Origin: Triticum aestivum
Lineage: Eukaryota; Streptophyta; Magnoliopsida; Poales; Poaceae
Length of the DNA: 64,000 nucleotides
Direction of reading: 5' to 3'
Assembly (NCBI RefSeq): GCF_018294505.1
Contig: NC_057808.1
Location: forward strand, 229,149,780 to 229,213,779
Shown here: one piece after another, positions 53,712-64,000 of the stretch
How positions within the stretch are numbered: position 1 is the first letter of the stretch
Layout of the letters: every line of letters begins with the position of its first letter
Position numbers and translations under genes: made by a program
Notes under the pieces: generated by a model
What the model was told of the DNA's origin: nothing
Databases searched by the model: none
What the model saw: only the letters and a program-made list of their open reading frames with translations

Positions 53712-55118
53712 CTAGGAGCGACCCTCGGGCCGCATTATTCCCAGGCCACATGGGTCTGTCCCTGTGGCATATATCCCTTTTGCTTATGTCTTTAGCTTAC
53801 CTTGTTGGGGGCGCCCCTCAGGCTGCATCATCCCCAAGCCGCTCGGGCCGGACCCGGTGGCATGTATCTTCCTGCATTTACTTAAGTTGATCTGCTCTCC
53901 ATGCTTGGCCTGCTCGCGGCTATCGCCTGCTCGATCGCCGCCCGCCACAGGTCTGTTTATCCTATGCAATTCGCTTGCACGTTAAAAGGGGGGCTCCTGA
54001 GCATCGCGACTCAGGAGCTCTTACTGGCTCTCCAGCCCTCACCCCCTGGCCTTGACCACGGCATCACGACCTGGCATACCAGCAGCGGCTGAGCTCGCTC
54101 GAGGGCCGGGACCTGAGGACGTAGAGTGCTTGCATCTAACAGCCTTGAAGGAACATACAGTCGCCAAGTCTCAAGACCAGGCGCAACCCGCCTTGAGGTA
54201 GGGCCTCGTGAGTCCCGTGCTGGCTCACGAGTGCCCAGATACACCTCGCAGCCCTGTCGTGCAAGCCACGTGTCAGGGCGGGGCTGTACACGCCCCGGGG
54301 GCTCCTCCCGGAGGGGGCCCCCCATCCCACGCCCAAGTGGAAGCACCATGCTCTGTGCTGGCTGTCAACACTGCCGAGGAGCGGCTATGCCCGTGCACAA
54401 GCGGAAGCACTATGCTTCGCGCTGGTGATAAACAACTGAGGGCGGCCCCACGGTCGTACCAACCTCAGGGAGCCCAGAGCTCAGCACCCAGGCTCACCAC
54501 AATGCCTCCCCTTGGGAGAGCCGCACAAGGGGGCTAGGCACGGGGGCTGCGCTCAGGTCACGCCCAAGCGCACGCCACCCAACCAGGTCCCCCGGACCTG
54601 GGCGTCGCGCGCCCCTCCCGAGGCCTCGACGAGGGCAGGTATGGAAATTGTTTGCACGTCAAGGGGGACTCCTGAGTATCGCGACTCAGGAGCCTAACTG
54701 GTCACGTAGCCCCTCACTCCTTGGTCCGTCCTGGTCTCCGGTCGGCCCAATGGCGGTTGAGGTATGTGTGTGGCCGGGCTCTGCCGACGTAGAACATTAA
54801 TCTATCCTCACGAACTCTCCCTATATGTTGTTTACGCCTCAAGGGGGACTCCTGAGCATCGCGACTCAGGAGCCTAACTGGTCACGTAGCCCCTCACTCC
54901 TTGGTCCGTCCTGGTCTCCGGTCGGCCCAATGGCGGTTGAGGTATGTGCGGGGCCGGGCTCTGCCGATGCAGAACGCAAAGCAAATAGGAAGGAAATCGC
55001 AAAATCTCGAAGCAAATATTACAAGCATATTGTTCTCACAATACCAAATGAAAAGTCTAAACGCCTCCACGAGGCCTGATACATGTTGTAGGAACGAAAC
55101 GGGAAGAATAGCCGTAGG
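53712..55118 (+). other. R8 spacer between RT remnant and antisense gene
   Basis: No supported ORF. Contains a CTCCTGAG/CTCAGGAG hairpin at about 53994-54020, the 180-bp duplication listed separately, and a block homologous to the R5 spacer in reverse orientation. Confidence 0.65.
54650..54977 (+). repeat. 180-bp tandem duplication with hairpin
   Basis: The segment from AAGGGGGACTCCTGAG at 54661 repeats at 54841, exactly 180 bp later, almost identical for about 135 bp (through GGCCGGGCTCTGCCGA). Each unit includes CTCCTGAG-(T/C)ATCGCGA-CTCAGGAG-type inverted repeats. Confidence 0.85.
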
Positions 55119-57760
55119 TCACCCCTGGATATCGCCATCGCCTGCGGAAGGTGCTCCCCCATTGGCAACGATGTTCTCACCTTCACCACCAGCCGCAGGA
55201 TCCGCGGCATCGCCAGACAGAGGATCGGAGACAAAGCCGCGGAACCACCCCAGCAAGGCCTCCACTTGACCTTGTACAACTGCGGCAGCGGCTTCGCAGT
55301 GATCTTCAGCCACAGGCTCCAGCATCTCGTCAAGGTGAGCGTTGGGGTCGCGGAGGTGCAGGTGGCTGAAGACGCGAGTCAGTGTGGCTGAAGACAGGAC
55401 GCGAGCTTCTGCCTCCGCCATGGGACCGAGGCCATCAACGACCTCCTCAAGCGCCTTCACCATGAGAGGAAGCAGCTGGGCGGGGTCGTCCTCATCGGTG
55501 TCCAGAGGCTTCTCCAGGCCGTGCTCGTAGAGCGTCTTCAGCGCCTTACGAGATCTCTTCTCGAGATCGGCAAAGGCCACGCGGTCTTCGGCCAGGACAC
55601 GCGCCTTGGCATCAAGATCGGCCTCCCTCGTCCCCATCTTCCGCTCCAACTCTTCCAACCGGTTGCGCTCGGCGGCCTGCTTCTTCCCCAGCTCCACCAG
55701 CTCAGCATCACGGTTCTTGACGGCTTCCTCCCGGGCCTTCATCTCCACCTCCTTCACTTGGCGGCAGCGTACCTCTTTGGCGTGCTTGTCGCGCAGGCTC
55801 TGCAACTCGCCCTCCAGCACTTGGCAGCGGTCACGGGCGGCCTTGGCATCTTTCAGTGCCGCCTCATGATCGGCTGCAGCGCTGGCGGCTCCTTGCTTCT
55901 CCTTCTCGGAAGCCGCAGCAGCCTGGCCCAGCGCCGCGCGAACCGCCAGGTCGGAGTGAAGCCAGCCAGAGGCCAACTCCAAACGCCCGGCCACCAGGCA
56001 CGGGTCCGCGCTCAGGAGATCCGCCTGCAGCTGGGTCATCTCCGAAAGGGCGCGCTCCAAGACAGCAGCTGGAGCAGAAGAACCAGGGAGTGGAGGTGCA
56101 GCAGTGGGAGGAAGCGACATCAGGGCTTGGGAGACCGCGGACCCCAGAGCAGCTGGGACCTCGTCAGCCGCGCCAAGCGCCGGCACCTCCGGAGCCAGCG
56201 GGGCCATGGGGGCTGATTCCACGCGGCGATGTTCCTCTTGGCCCCGCGAGGACGACCGGGCTGGGGAGATGCCGGCGCTGCTGCCTCCTTTCTCCGCGGA
56301 GGGAGGCACGGCCGCCGTATCCTCCTTCCTCTTCTTCGCCGAAGATGTCAGTCTGATCAACCAAGGGCGAGCGTTAGGAAATAACAAGTACCAGCAGGGA
56401 TAAAGCGAAGTTCGAGACACCTACCGGTCCACCGCGAAGTACTCCACCTTCCGCTTGGGAAGCTTGAAGCCTGACAGCATCGGGACCTGAGGGGCAGGCA
56501 TTCGTGTCCCGGCAGCAGTAGGCGGGGCAGAAGCAGAGCCGGATCCAGCCCCAGGAGGTGTCCGGGTGGAGGCGGCACCACGGGCCACCAACGACGACCT
56601 ACCCTTCGTCGGGATGAGGGGTTGCTCCCTCTCCCCTTGGTAGGCGTCGGCCACGGCATCATCAGGAAGGGCGCGGAGAATCTCAGCCTTGCTCAGAGGG
56701 GAAGTCTCCCCCACCTCTTCCAGGGTCTTCTCCGAGTCCACCTCCTCTTCCCCCTCTCCGCGGGACTCGCCAGAAGGCACCTCCACAGGTTCCTGCGCCG
56801 TAGGAGCTCCCGGAAGCGCCGGCGGCACCAGCCCGCGTGCATCAAAAGTTGGCCTGGAGGCGATGAATTCCTCCCGGTCCCTGCGTTGGAACAGGGGAAC
56901 GAAGGCGCTAGGCGGGTACTCCTGGTTGTCCCCGACTATGAGGCGCAGGACGACGTCCAATTCATTGCTAGGCAGGTCCCCCGGCCTCAGGCGGGTCTTG
57001 TTTCCCTCTTCTTCAAGCTCCCAGAGGGGGGGCGCGCGCGCCTGGAGTGGGGCAACCCGCAGCATCAAGAACTCCCTCAGGAGCATCACCCCCGTTATCT
57101 TGGCCGCCCTCGCGTTGCCCGGCTTCAGGTCGGTCATCATCTGCCCCAACACTGACGATGCCCGCTCGTCGACAAGCTCCGCCTTGGGCCACCCCTTGCC
57201 CTGCCGGGGCGCCTCCGTCGGCAGCACCAGGCACGGATCGACGCGCTTGGCGTCCGTCATGACCCATTTGGATCGAATGTTGTCGGCCCTCTTCCCGATG
57301 CTCAAGATCGAGTTGGCCTTGCCGGACGCGACGAAGTTAGCGCATCCGGAGATGTGACCCTCGCTAATGCGGAGGAAGAAGAAATGGCGCAGGAGCGCCA
57401 CAGACGGCATCACACCCAGATACGCTTCGCAGTAGTAGGCAAAGATGGACAGGAGGAGGATAGAGTTGGGATGGAGATGCAACGCCTGCAGCCCGTAGTG
57501 GTCGAGGACTTCATAAAAGAAATCAGAGAAGGGAGGAACCAACCCAACGGCGATGCTGCTCGAGAAGAAGGGAAAAAGGTGCTCCCCTCAGGCTCCGGCT
57601 CGTCGGACGCGAGCCAGAGCTCCGTCTTCCCCCACTCATTGCCCTCTCCCGTCGTCAGCAGGCACACGAAGGCGAGGCTCTTCTCCGTGACAGTGCGCGC
57701 CTCGAGGGCGGGCTCATACCAAGCCGGTGCTGAGGAGGTCTTGACCTTACGCGGCGCCAT
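55119..57760 (-). pseudogene. R8 antisense spliced gene: gypsy-type transposon domain plus coiled coil
   Basis: ATG 57760 (MAPRKVKTSSAPAWYEP). Exon 1 to 56425 with one frameshift near an A5 run at 57573-57577: FFSSSIAVGLVPPFSDFFYE, LHPNSILLLSIFAYYCEAYL, LLRHFFFLRISEGHISGC, LPKRKVEYFAVDR. Intron 56353-56424 (GTAGGT...GATCAG, 72 bp, phase 2). Exon 2: SSAKKRKEDTAAVPPS, Ala/Pro-rich, then long coiled coil (EKQGAASAAADHEAALKDAK, REEAVKNRDAELVELGKKQA), RVFSHLHLRDPNAHLDEM and a Gly-rich end. R4 has the same intron place and phase and the same C-terminal RVFSHL block. One frameshift from being open. Confidence 0.78.
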
Positions 57761-58055
57761 GGGCGGCAGATGCAGAGCAAGGCTGGAGCAGATCTGGAGG
57801 TAGCGGCAGCGAAGAGCGAGAAAGGGGATCTGGAGCAAGGCAAGGAAGAAGCAATGAAGGCAAGTGCTACCTGCGCCAGCCTTTTGTCAGGTGAAGCAGT
57901 TGCCAAGGCAGCGTGGGGAAGCGGAGACGCCCACGTCCAATCAACTGCAACGCATCAATCGAGGCCGCAGGCTTTTGGGGCCCGTGGTGCTCCAAACTTG
58001 ACCCTTGGCTTCGCCGCGAAGCCAAGCCCGAGCGCACCTTGGGCCTGGGGGCTAC
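57761..58055 (-). promoter_or_regulatory. Putative antisense promoter of R8 and polypurine tract
   Basis: Minus strand has ATTGGACGTGGG (plus 57931-57942), the block shared with R4 and R5. No clear TATA. At the right end GGGCCTGGGGGCTAC (58041-58055) is the sense polypurine tract. Confidence 0.5.
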
Positions 58056-58960
58056 TGTCGGTGTTCTGGGAACGGGGGTCCCCGGACTTTCCTACCTGCG
58101 GCCCACAGCGTGGCTAAGCTAGCAGGCCATACCGCCCATCTTCATCAACAAGGCATCCAAGACCCTCATGAGGGTCCAAGCCCCGCGAGGCGGACGACGC
58201 AAGACCTCCTCTGGAGTGGCCTAGCCAGGTAGGCTCACGAGGAGCGGAGATATCAAGGCGGGGCAAATCTCGCGAGGCCCTCGTGACGTGAGCCATGACG
58301 CACGGCAGCAGGCGGGCGCCAGCGCGCGCAGCGTCCTTATTTCCTCTTTGGTGCTAAGGAGGCCAGCACAGGCGAAGAGTACCGAGGCATCAAGCAAAGG
58401 TTGCTATATTGGTGCAACGAGACCAAGACCAGAAGGACAGCAAGACGGAGGTCATCATGGAGCCAAGGCAGCGTCACCCCCAGAGCTTTTCGCAGGCGAA
58501 GACCGCTTTTGTCAGGATAGCTTGTACTAGCTGTCCTCCTTCAAATTTGCCCGCCGTTGTTGGCTCCCTTCCCGCTCGATATTTGGGAAGAGGACCAGGG
58601 CCTATATAAGTAGACCTAGCCACCATAGTAGGGGCATCTCATCTTAGCTTGATCCGATCGGATCCAGAGACGTGCGCAAGCTCGTACGCACAAGAACACC
58701 TCAACCTCAGGAGGCTGTTCTTCCCTTGTACTATTCATCATCAGCCCTAGGGGCAATCCACCACCACCACACTGGAGTAGGGTATTACACCACAACGGTG
58801 GCCCGAACCAGTATAAACCTCGTGTCTTTCTGTGTTGCGAGTTTGTCGAGTTCGTCCGCGAGATCTTAGCGAGCTAGGGCGTCGATCGGTAGGAGGGAAA
58901 GACTTCGCGCGCACCCCAGTGTTCGAACCTTAAGGGTTTGCCGGAACCCCACATCCGACA
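58056..58960 (+). repeat. R8 3' LTR (905 bp)
   Basis: TGTCGGTGTTCTGGG...CCCACATCCGACA; TATATAA at 58603-58609. Relative to the 5' LTR it has an extra segment near 58171-58190 (GGGTCCAAGCCCCGCGAGG) and lacks one GGCGCCAGGCA-type repeat. Confidence 0.95.
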
Positions 58961-59032
58961 CTTTGTGATGGTCAGCCACTCAATCTCAACTAATCTATTC
59001 ACAGGGTCAGCTTTTAGTTTGAAGTATCAACA

Positions 59033-61102
59033 ATGTCAGATCAAAGTGACAGCTAGAACAAGTCTGAGGAGCAAGTTAACTTGAGTGAGGACACTAGTCC
59101 CTCTGGCAGCTATGATGAGGGTAGCAGAAGCACCCCATGCAACTTGTCCAAGGAAGCAACAAGGACAAGGAAGAAGAGAAACTCGGATTCTGAGGATGAA
59201 GATTATGTTGCTGTTGAGGAGGAGGTCAGCTCAAAGAAAAAAGTTGTCAAGAAAGAATTTTGCACCGTAGCTTCAACCAAGCCTGGTTTGCACAAGAAAG
59301 CTCCTGCTAAGAGAGTGCCCATGTATAAGGCTAGAGCCTACACTATTGAAGCCTCCAAATCAACTGTTGTAGAGGTTGCTCGTGAGGGCAAGAAAAAGAA
59401 GGAAAGGAAGAGAGGGAGATGGTGCAAGTGTGTTGATCCCATGGCTGAATTTGAGAAGCACTCTTTAGATGAGGAAGAAGATGAAGAAGAGAATGTTGCA
59501 CCAGCACCCGAAGCTCGGAAGCTGATGGGGGATGCCATCCAGTCTGGGGCTGCTCCATCAAAGCCCAAGACTGCCCCCAAAGCTACTGCTCAAACCTCTA
59601 AGACCGCACCAAAGAGAAGCACCAGAAACATACCTGCTGCAAAAAAGAACAAGGCCCAGTGCTTAAAATAGAAGAAGAAGAGGAATCCCAAGTGCTAAGA
59701 AAGTTGAAGCCAAAGATCCCAGATCATGATGACACACATCCAATGGCTAAAAACATGAAGATAAGGAAGGATGCAGGTCTCAGATTGTGGAGAAAGTCAG
59801 ATCCCTATGCCACAAGAAGAAGAACTGCTGTAGACTACAGGTTCCACACTAAGGAATAACAGGATTTCTATGAGGCCGTGCTCCTGGATAAGAAGCCCAT
59901 AGTCAGTGACATGAGATGGGTTGATTGGTCATATATTGATGACAATGAAGATCACTTTCTTGGAGTTCATGAGAGCTTCAGAATGAATGGAGTTGATGCC
60001 TTTGTGGGTCAAAAATTGACCAAGTGGAATGATGAGCTTATCATGTAGTTTTATTCAACAGATCACTTCTACCCAGATGGAATAATTGCCTGGATGACTG
60101 AGGGTACTAGGTACCAGTCTACTGTTGCTGAGTGGGCCAAGCTTATCAATGCCCGTGAAGAGCATGATGATGATACTGATGTGTATGCCAAGCCAAGGAA
60201 TGGACACATCTCCATGGTACATATGTACAAGGGAGATTCCTGATGCAGCCTTGGAACATCACAAGTTTGGCTCTGTCTATTATCTTCTGTCAGGACTGCC
60301 CACAATCAATACTATCCTCAGGCACACATTGTTTCCCAAGTTTGGAGATGACAGGATGATAAGAGGGCATTCCATCAATTTGCTGCATATGTCTGATGTG
60401 CCAGAAAAGTTCAAAGTGATGACACTGATTGTAGAGACAATCAAGAGGACTGCTGCTGATCAGAAGAGATCATGTGGGTATGCTCCACACATTCAGATGC
60501 TCATCAACTCCAAGATGGGCAAAGGCATATATTTGTTGGACAAAGAGCACCTTCCCTTGAGGCCTGATTTTGAGGGCAACACATTTGTCATGGATGCTAC
60601 AGATCCTACTTCAGTAGAGGCTCACGAGAAGACAGCAAAAGCAAAAGCAGAGAAGGCAGCCAAGATGCCAAGTGTTGAAGAGGCATCTCAAGTTTTTCTC
60701 AAGTCAAAACAAGATCAACTTAGCTATCTTATTCAAGCTACTTTGAGGATTGAGAAAGGATTGGCCACCCTGACTCAGAATCAAGAGAGTCTTGAGATAA
60801 TTTTTGAGACAAAACTTCATGACTTGGATGTCAAGGTGACAGAGATTCAGACTTCTGTGGAGAAGATCCAAGAAGAGCTTGAGGATAGGAGTGACAATAC
60901 CATCACTGATGCTTATCAACGGGTGCCCAGAAGACAGAGGTCTGCAGCAGTGCTAGTAACAGACACTAGAGCTACAACTTCAGCTCCTGCAGCCACAGCT
61001 TCAGTTGCCCCTCCAGTTACAACTCCACCAGCTCCTACAACCTCTTCAGATGCATTTGTTGCAGGACTCCTCTCCACGCCACCTCCCGAAGATCAAGCTT
61101 AG
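59033..61102 (+). pseudogene. R9 ORF2: plant transposon protein (Transposase_32-like), full length
   Basis: Start MSDQSDS, then TAG at 59054 where R7 has Gln. Lys/Glu/Ser-rich N-terminus with basic clusters (SSKKKVVKKEF, KKKKERKRGR). Central domain about 59790-60560: RTAVDYRFHTKE, DMRWVDWSYIDDNEDHFLGV, VDAFVGQKLTKWNDELIM, DGIIAWMTEGTRYQSTVAEW, FGSVYYLLSGLPTINTI, FKVMTLIVETIKRTAADQKR. Coiled coil about 60650-60890, Pro/Ala/Thr tail ending STPPPEDQA. Breaks: TAG 59054 and 59669, TAA 59857, TAG about 60046, frameshift near 60.21 kb. It keeps the block deleted in R7. Function unknown; no catalytic motif known to me is visible. Confidence 0.72.
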
Positions 61103-61631
61103 AGAGTCGCATAGCACTATGCATTTTCAAGCTTTTTGGTAACTTGTTGCCAAAGCGGGAGAAAGTGTATAGATCATAGGCTTCGAGAAAGAGAGAGCTT
61201 TGCTTCTTTTTGCCTCTTTTGCTACTTATTTGTTTGCTTGCTTGGATGATACTCTATGGTTGTGTGTGTGAGATACTTGTATGGTCATGTGCTTGATCAT
61301 ATCATACTTTAATGTTTGTGCTTGGATGACAATATTCTCTATCTCTCATGTATGATCATTCACTTTGTCTTGGTATTTGACATGGAAGAGTGTATATTTC
61401 ATATTCTATCATTTTGAGCGCTCCACCAAGATGTATGTGACATGGAAGAGTAACCCATGATCCTAATCGATTGTGCATTTGCATTCAAAAGCAAATTTTA
61501 AATAATGCACAAATTTAGGGGGGAGCTCTTGCTTATCACATACTTCTCAAAGCGACGATGTATTTCATTCTTATTATCATTTGTCGATGCTTTGATCTAT
61601 ATGTTGTCATCAATTAATAAAAGGGGGAGAC
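61103..61631 (+). other. R9 3' untranslated region and polypurine tract
   Basis: Non-coding, homologous to R7 46181-46692. Ends AATAAAAGGGGGAGAC before the LTR. Confidence 0.75.
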
Positions 61632-63268
61632 TGAAAGTGCAACTAATCCCTGGGTGGTTTTGGTAATTCTTAACTAATACTCTTTCAAGATGATCATTTC
61701 AGAAAGTTCATTGATTGGCATGGCATGGACTAGAGATGTGGACCCCTCAAAATGCTATGGACATATATTGGCAAAAGCTCAAGACTCTATATTTTCATCT
61801 TAGTGATCCAAGATCACATTGAGTCCATAGGAAAAGCCAATACTATTAAAAGGGGATGAGGTGTTGCTTAATGGCTTGCTTGCTCAAAATGCTTAGTGAT
61901 ATGCTTCAAAAGTCCTCAACCACTTTCTCAATTCCACATATGTCCTAAACCTAAAGTCAAACTCGGCCCCACCAATTTGATCTATCCGGCGCCACCGAGT
62001 TCATGTGACATAGCCATAGCCAGAAACCCTTATCAGTTCTTTCTCACCGACAGGGATCTCGGTCTCACCGAGATGGGATTGCAAACTCTTTGTTTCCCTT
62101 CGTAATGTTTTGGTCTAACCGAAATGAGCGATCGGTCCCACCGAGTTCGCAATGCAAACTCTCTGTTTCCTTTTTGTAACATTTCGGTCTCACCGAAATG
62201 AGCGATCGGTCCCATCGAGTTTGCCTGACCAACTCTCTGTTTGCGTATTACTGAAATCGGTCTCACCGAGTTCATGTGATCGGTCTCACCGAGATCAAGT
62301 TATGCCCTAACCCTAGCACATCGGTTCCACCGAGTTGATCATGTCAGTCCCACCGAAAAACCTAACGTTCACATTTTGAACTGAATCGGTCTGACCAAGT
62401 TTCACTATTCGGTCCCACCGAGTTTGGTAAATTGTGTGTAACGGTTAGATTTTGTGTGGAGGCTATATATACCCCTCCACCCAACCTCCATTCATGGGGG
62501 AGAGCCATCAGAACATTCCTACACTTCTAGCATTCATTTTCTAAGAGAGAACCACCTACTCATGTGTTGAGACCAAGACATTCCAATCCAACCACAAGAA
62601 TCTTGATCTCTAGCCTTCATGAAGTTGCTTTCCACTCAAATCATCTTTCCACCATATACAAATCTGTGAGAGAGAGTTGAGTGTTGGGGAGACTATCATT
62701 TGAAGCACAAGAAGGAGTTCATCATCAACACACCATCTATTACCTTTTGGAGAGTGGTGTCTCCTAGATTGGTTAGGTGTCACTTGGGAGCCTCCATCAA
62801 GATTGTGGAATTGAACGAAGGAGTTTGTAAGGGAAAGGAGATCGCCTACTTAGTGAAGATATACCCTAGTGAGGCAAGTCCTTTGTGGGCGATGGCCATG
62901 GTGGGATAGAACAGGTTGCTTCTTTGTGGACCCTTTGTGGGTGGAGCCATCTGTGAACTCGCGCAGCCGTTACCCTTCGTGGGTTGAAGTCTCCATCAAC
63001 GTGGATGTACGATAGCACCACCTATTGGAACCACGCCAAAAATCTCCGTGTCTACATTGCGTTTGCTCCCTCCAAACTCCTCCCCTTTACCTTCATATGT
63101 AATGATTTACATTCCGCGGCTATACTCTTAGAATTGCATGTGTAGGTTGATTGCTTGACTTGTGCTAAGTTGCTAAAATCTGCCAAGACATAACATTGGG
63201 AAAATGCTAGATTTTTTTTTGTCAAGTAGTCTAATCACCCCCTCTCTAGACATACTTTCGATCCTACA
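61632..63268 (+). repeat. R9 3' LTR (1,637 bp)
   Basis: TGAAAGTGCAACTAATCC...TTTCGATCCTACA. Palindrome array 61965-62430, TATATATA at 62464-62471. The following CTTTT could be the TSD; the left copy is outside the window. Confidence 0.92.
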
Positions 63269-63891
63269 CTTTTGTATCCATACACATTTGTAAGTACGTG
63301 CATATAGCAAAAACTTAATTATACTCGCAGTACACGTCTCTCTCTATATACACACGTGAAAATGCACGTTTTAACATTATGATGCGGTTTTGGTAAAAGT
63401 AGAAACGCAACACTAGTCAAGCTTGTGAAACGACTCAATGCAAAAGAAATGCAAAAACGCTCATTTGATTGTTTACTTTAGCTTCCTTATCTGTGTGGTT
63501 TTTTCTCTATGATACTTTGTATGGAGTATCTCACTCGTCGGGAAGGCATGCAAATTCCCAAACCGCTTCGTACACCTTGTATCAATTTTTTTGCCCAAGA
63601 AGTTGTGTCGTGCAATTGGAATTCCAACTTGAGTAACTACTAGTAGTAGGAGTACTAGCCAGGGATCGAGTGTGCGAGATGAATGCATATATGAAATGCA
63701 AAAAAGACAGAGGGATGTGATGGTTGCTTGTCCGCTTATTTTACCTGGCCACTTATTACTGGGAGTGGTGATATGATGGCTTTACTGTCGCGCCACGAGC
63801 GGGGTGACACTCCCGTGCATCGCCGCCCTCTACGCTAGGGCTACCTCCGTCGTGGTTTCTTAGTCCCCCATGTAATTTGACTGAAGACTTA
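63269..63891. other. Flank right of R9, no gene seen
   Basis: AT-rich, mostly unique-looking sequence; only short ORFs of about 60-70 codons with no recognisable domain. Probably the oldest layer of the window. Confidence 0.5.
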
Positions 63892-64000
63892 ACTAACAAA
63901 ATGTTAGTGCATGTCAACAAAAACTGTATCATTGGATTCATGTTTGAACATAGTTTTCAATGACATAATTTTTGGTGACATGCATGAGCATTTGGCTAGT
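63892..64000. repeat. Foldback (MITE-like) inverted repeat, cut by window end
   Basis: Sequence around a TGTTTGAACA centre (63941-63950) is an imperfect long hairpin. The left arm with TGCATGTCAACAAAAA (63907-63922) pairs with TTTTTGGTGACATGCA (63969-63984), and ACTAAC at 63892 with GGCTAGT at the window end. Arms are at least 53 bp and may extend right of the window. Typical of a MITE; family not assigned. Confidence 0.55.

Larger units (their letters stand above)
49639..58960 (+). mobile_element. R8: complete non-autonomous Gypsy element with antisense gene
   Basis: LTRs 49639-50537 and 58056-58960, TSD CTTTG on both sides, total 9,322 bp, no nested insertion. Sense: gag, protease, miniature RT remnant (50611-53711). 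Antisense: spliced transposon-domain and coiled-coil gene (57760-55119). LTRs differ by about 4 % by eye. The best-preserved member of its family here. Confidence 0.95.
49186..59004 (+). other. R9 ORF2 5'-UTR intron carrying R8
   Basis: Donor TTAGG|GTATGA at 49186, acceptor CTATTCACAG ending 59004. Without R8 and one TSD copy it would be about 490 bp, matching the 494 bp of R7. It contains a degenerate palindrome array at 49340-49570. Confidence 0.55.
48350..63268 (+). mobile_element. R9: Copia-like element, 3' part, host of R7 and R8
   Basis: Internal sequence 48350-49638 and 58966-61631, 3' LTR 61632-63268. It starts (after the R7 LTR) at the point equivalent to R7 43287, so R7 is inserted between its gag and ORF2. 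R8 is inserted in its intron (TSD CTTTG at 49634-49638 and 58961-58965). Gag and 5' LTR are outside the window to the left. Confidence 0.88.

Noticed and set aside
63473..63941. Short ORFs right of R9 (60-70 codons)
   Set aside because: No domain, no start context and AT-rich surroundings; not reported as genes.

Overview
This window looks like intergenic DNA from a large grass genome, most probably a Triticeae species (wheat, Aegilops, barley or rye). I find no host gene, rRNA or tRNA. Apart from about 730 bp at the right edge, all 64 kb can be explained as nine LTR retrotransposons, which I call R1 to R9, nested inside one another. The boundaries come from TG...CA LTR ends and from 5-bp target-site duplications (TSDs) read directly: GAAGG for R3, CATAG for R4, AAGCT for R5, GCGAG for R6 and CTTTG for R8. 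The nesting is R9 > R7 > R2 > {R1; R3 > {R4 > R5; R6}}, and separately R9 > R8. R5 is therefore six levels deep. Family names such as Fatima are from memory and not verified.

Three LTR families are present. (1) A GC-rich Gypsy family with LTRs of about 850-905 bp (TGTCGG...CCGACA): R1 (1-4070, minus), R2 (4071-4278 plus 36752-39987, minus), R3 (4279-36751, plus), R4 (10530-25009, minus), R5 (17316-24528, minus) and R8 (49639-58960, plus). R3 has a degenerate gag-PR-RT-RNaseH-second RNaseH-integrase, the order of the Tat lineage. R1, R2, R5 and R8 carry gag and protease; R1, R5 and R8 also show a miniature reverse transcriptase with the catalytic core removed. R4 has lost gag-pol. (2) A 9,992-bp Gypsy/Tat element, R6 (25785-35776, minus), with a nearly intact pol. 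(3) An AT-richer Copia-like family with LTRs of about 1.65 kb, R7 (39988-48349) and R9 (48350-63268), with an initiator-Met-type primer site (R7), a Copia-type gag (R7), no pol, and a second ORF with its own apparent promoter and 5'-UTR intron.

The most interesting content is the antisense cargo just inside the 3' LTR of the Gypsy elements. R4, R8 and R6 carry spliced antisense genes (a plant 'putative gypsy-type transposon' domain followed by coiled coils). R3 and R5 carry a different antisense gene there, encoding a plant B3-like DNA-binding domain; in R3 it also has an AT-hook. Sense and antisense modules are shuffled between copies. A second notable system is in R7/R9: dense arrays of the imperfect palindrome CGGT-N3-ACCG flank TATATATA boxes in both the LTR promoter and the internal promoter.

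Almost every coding region is broken by a few nonsense or frameshift changes, so these are fossils, though several ORFs need only one to three changes to be open. The elements are related by insertion history and not by a shared pathway.
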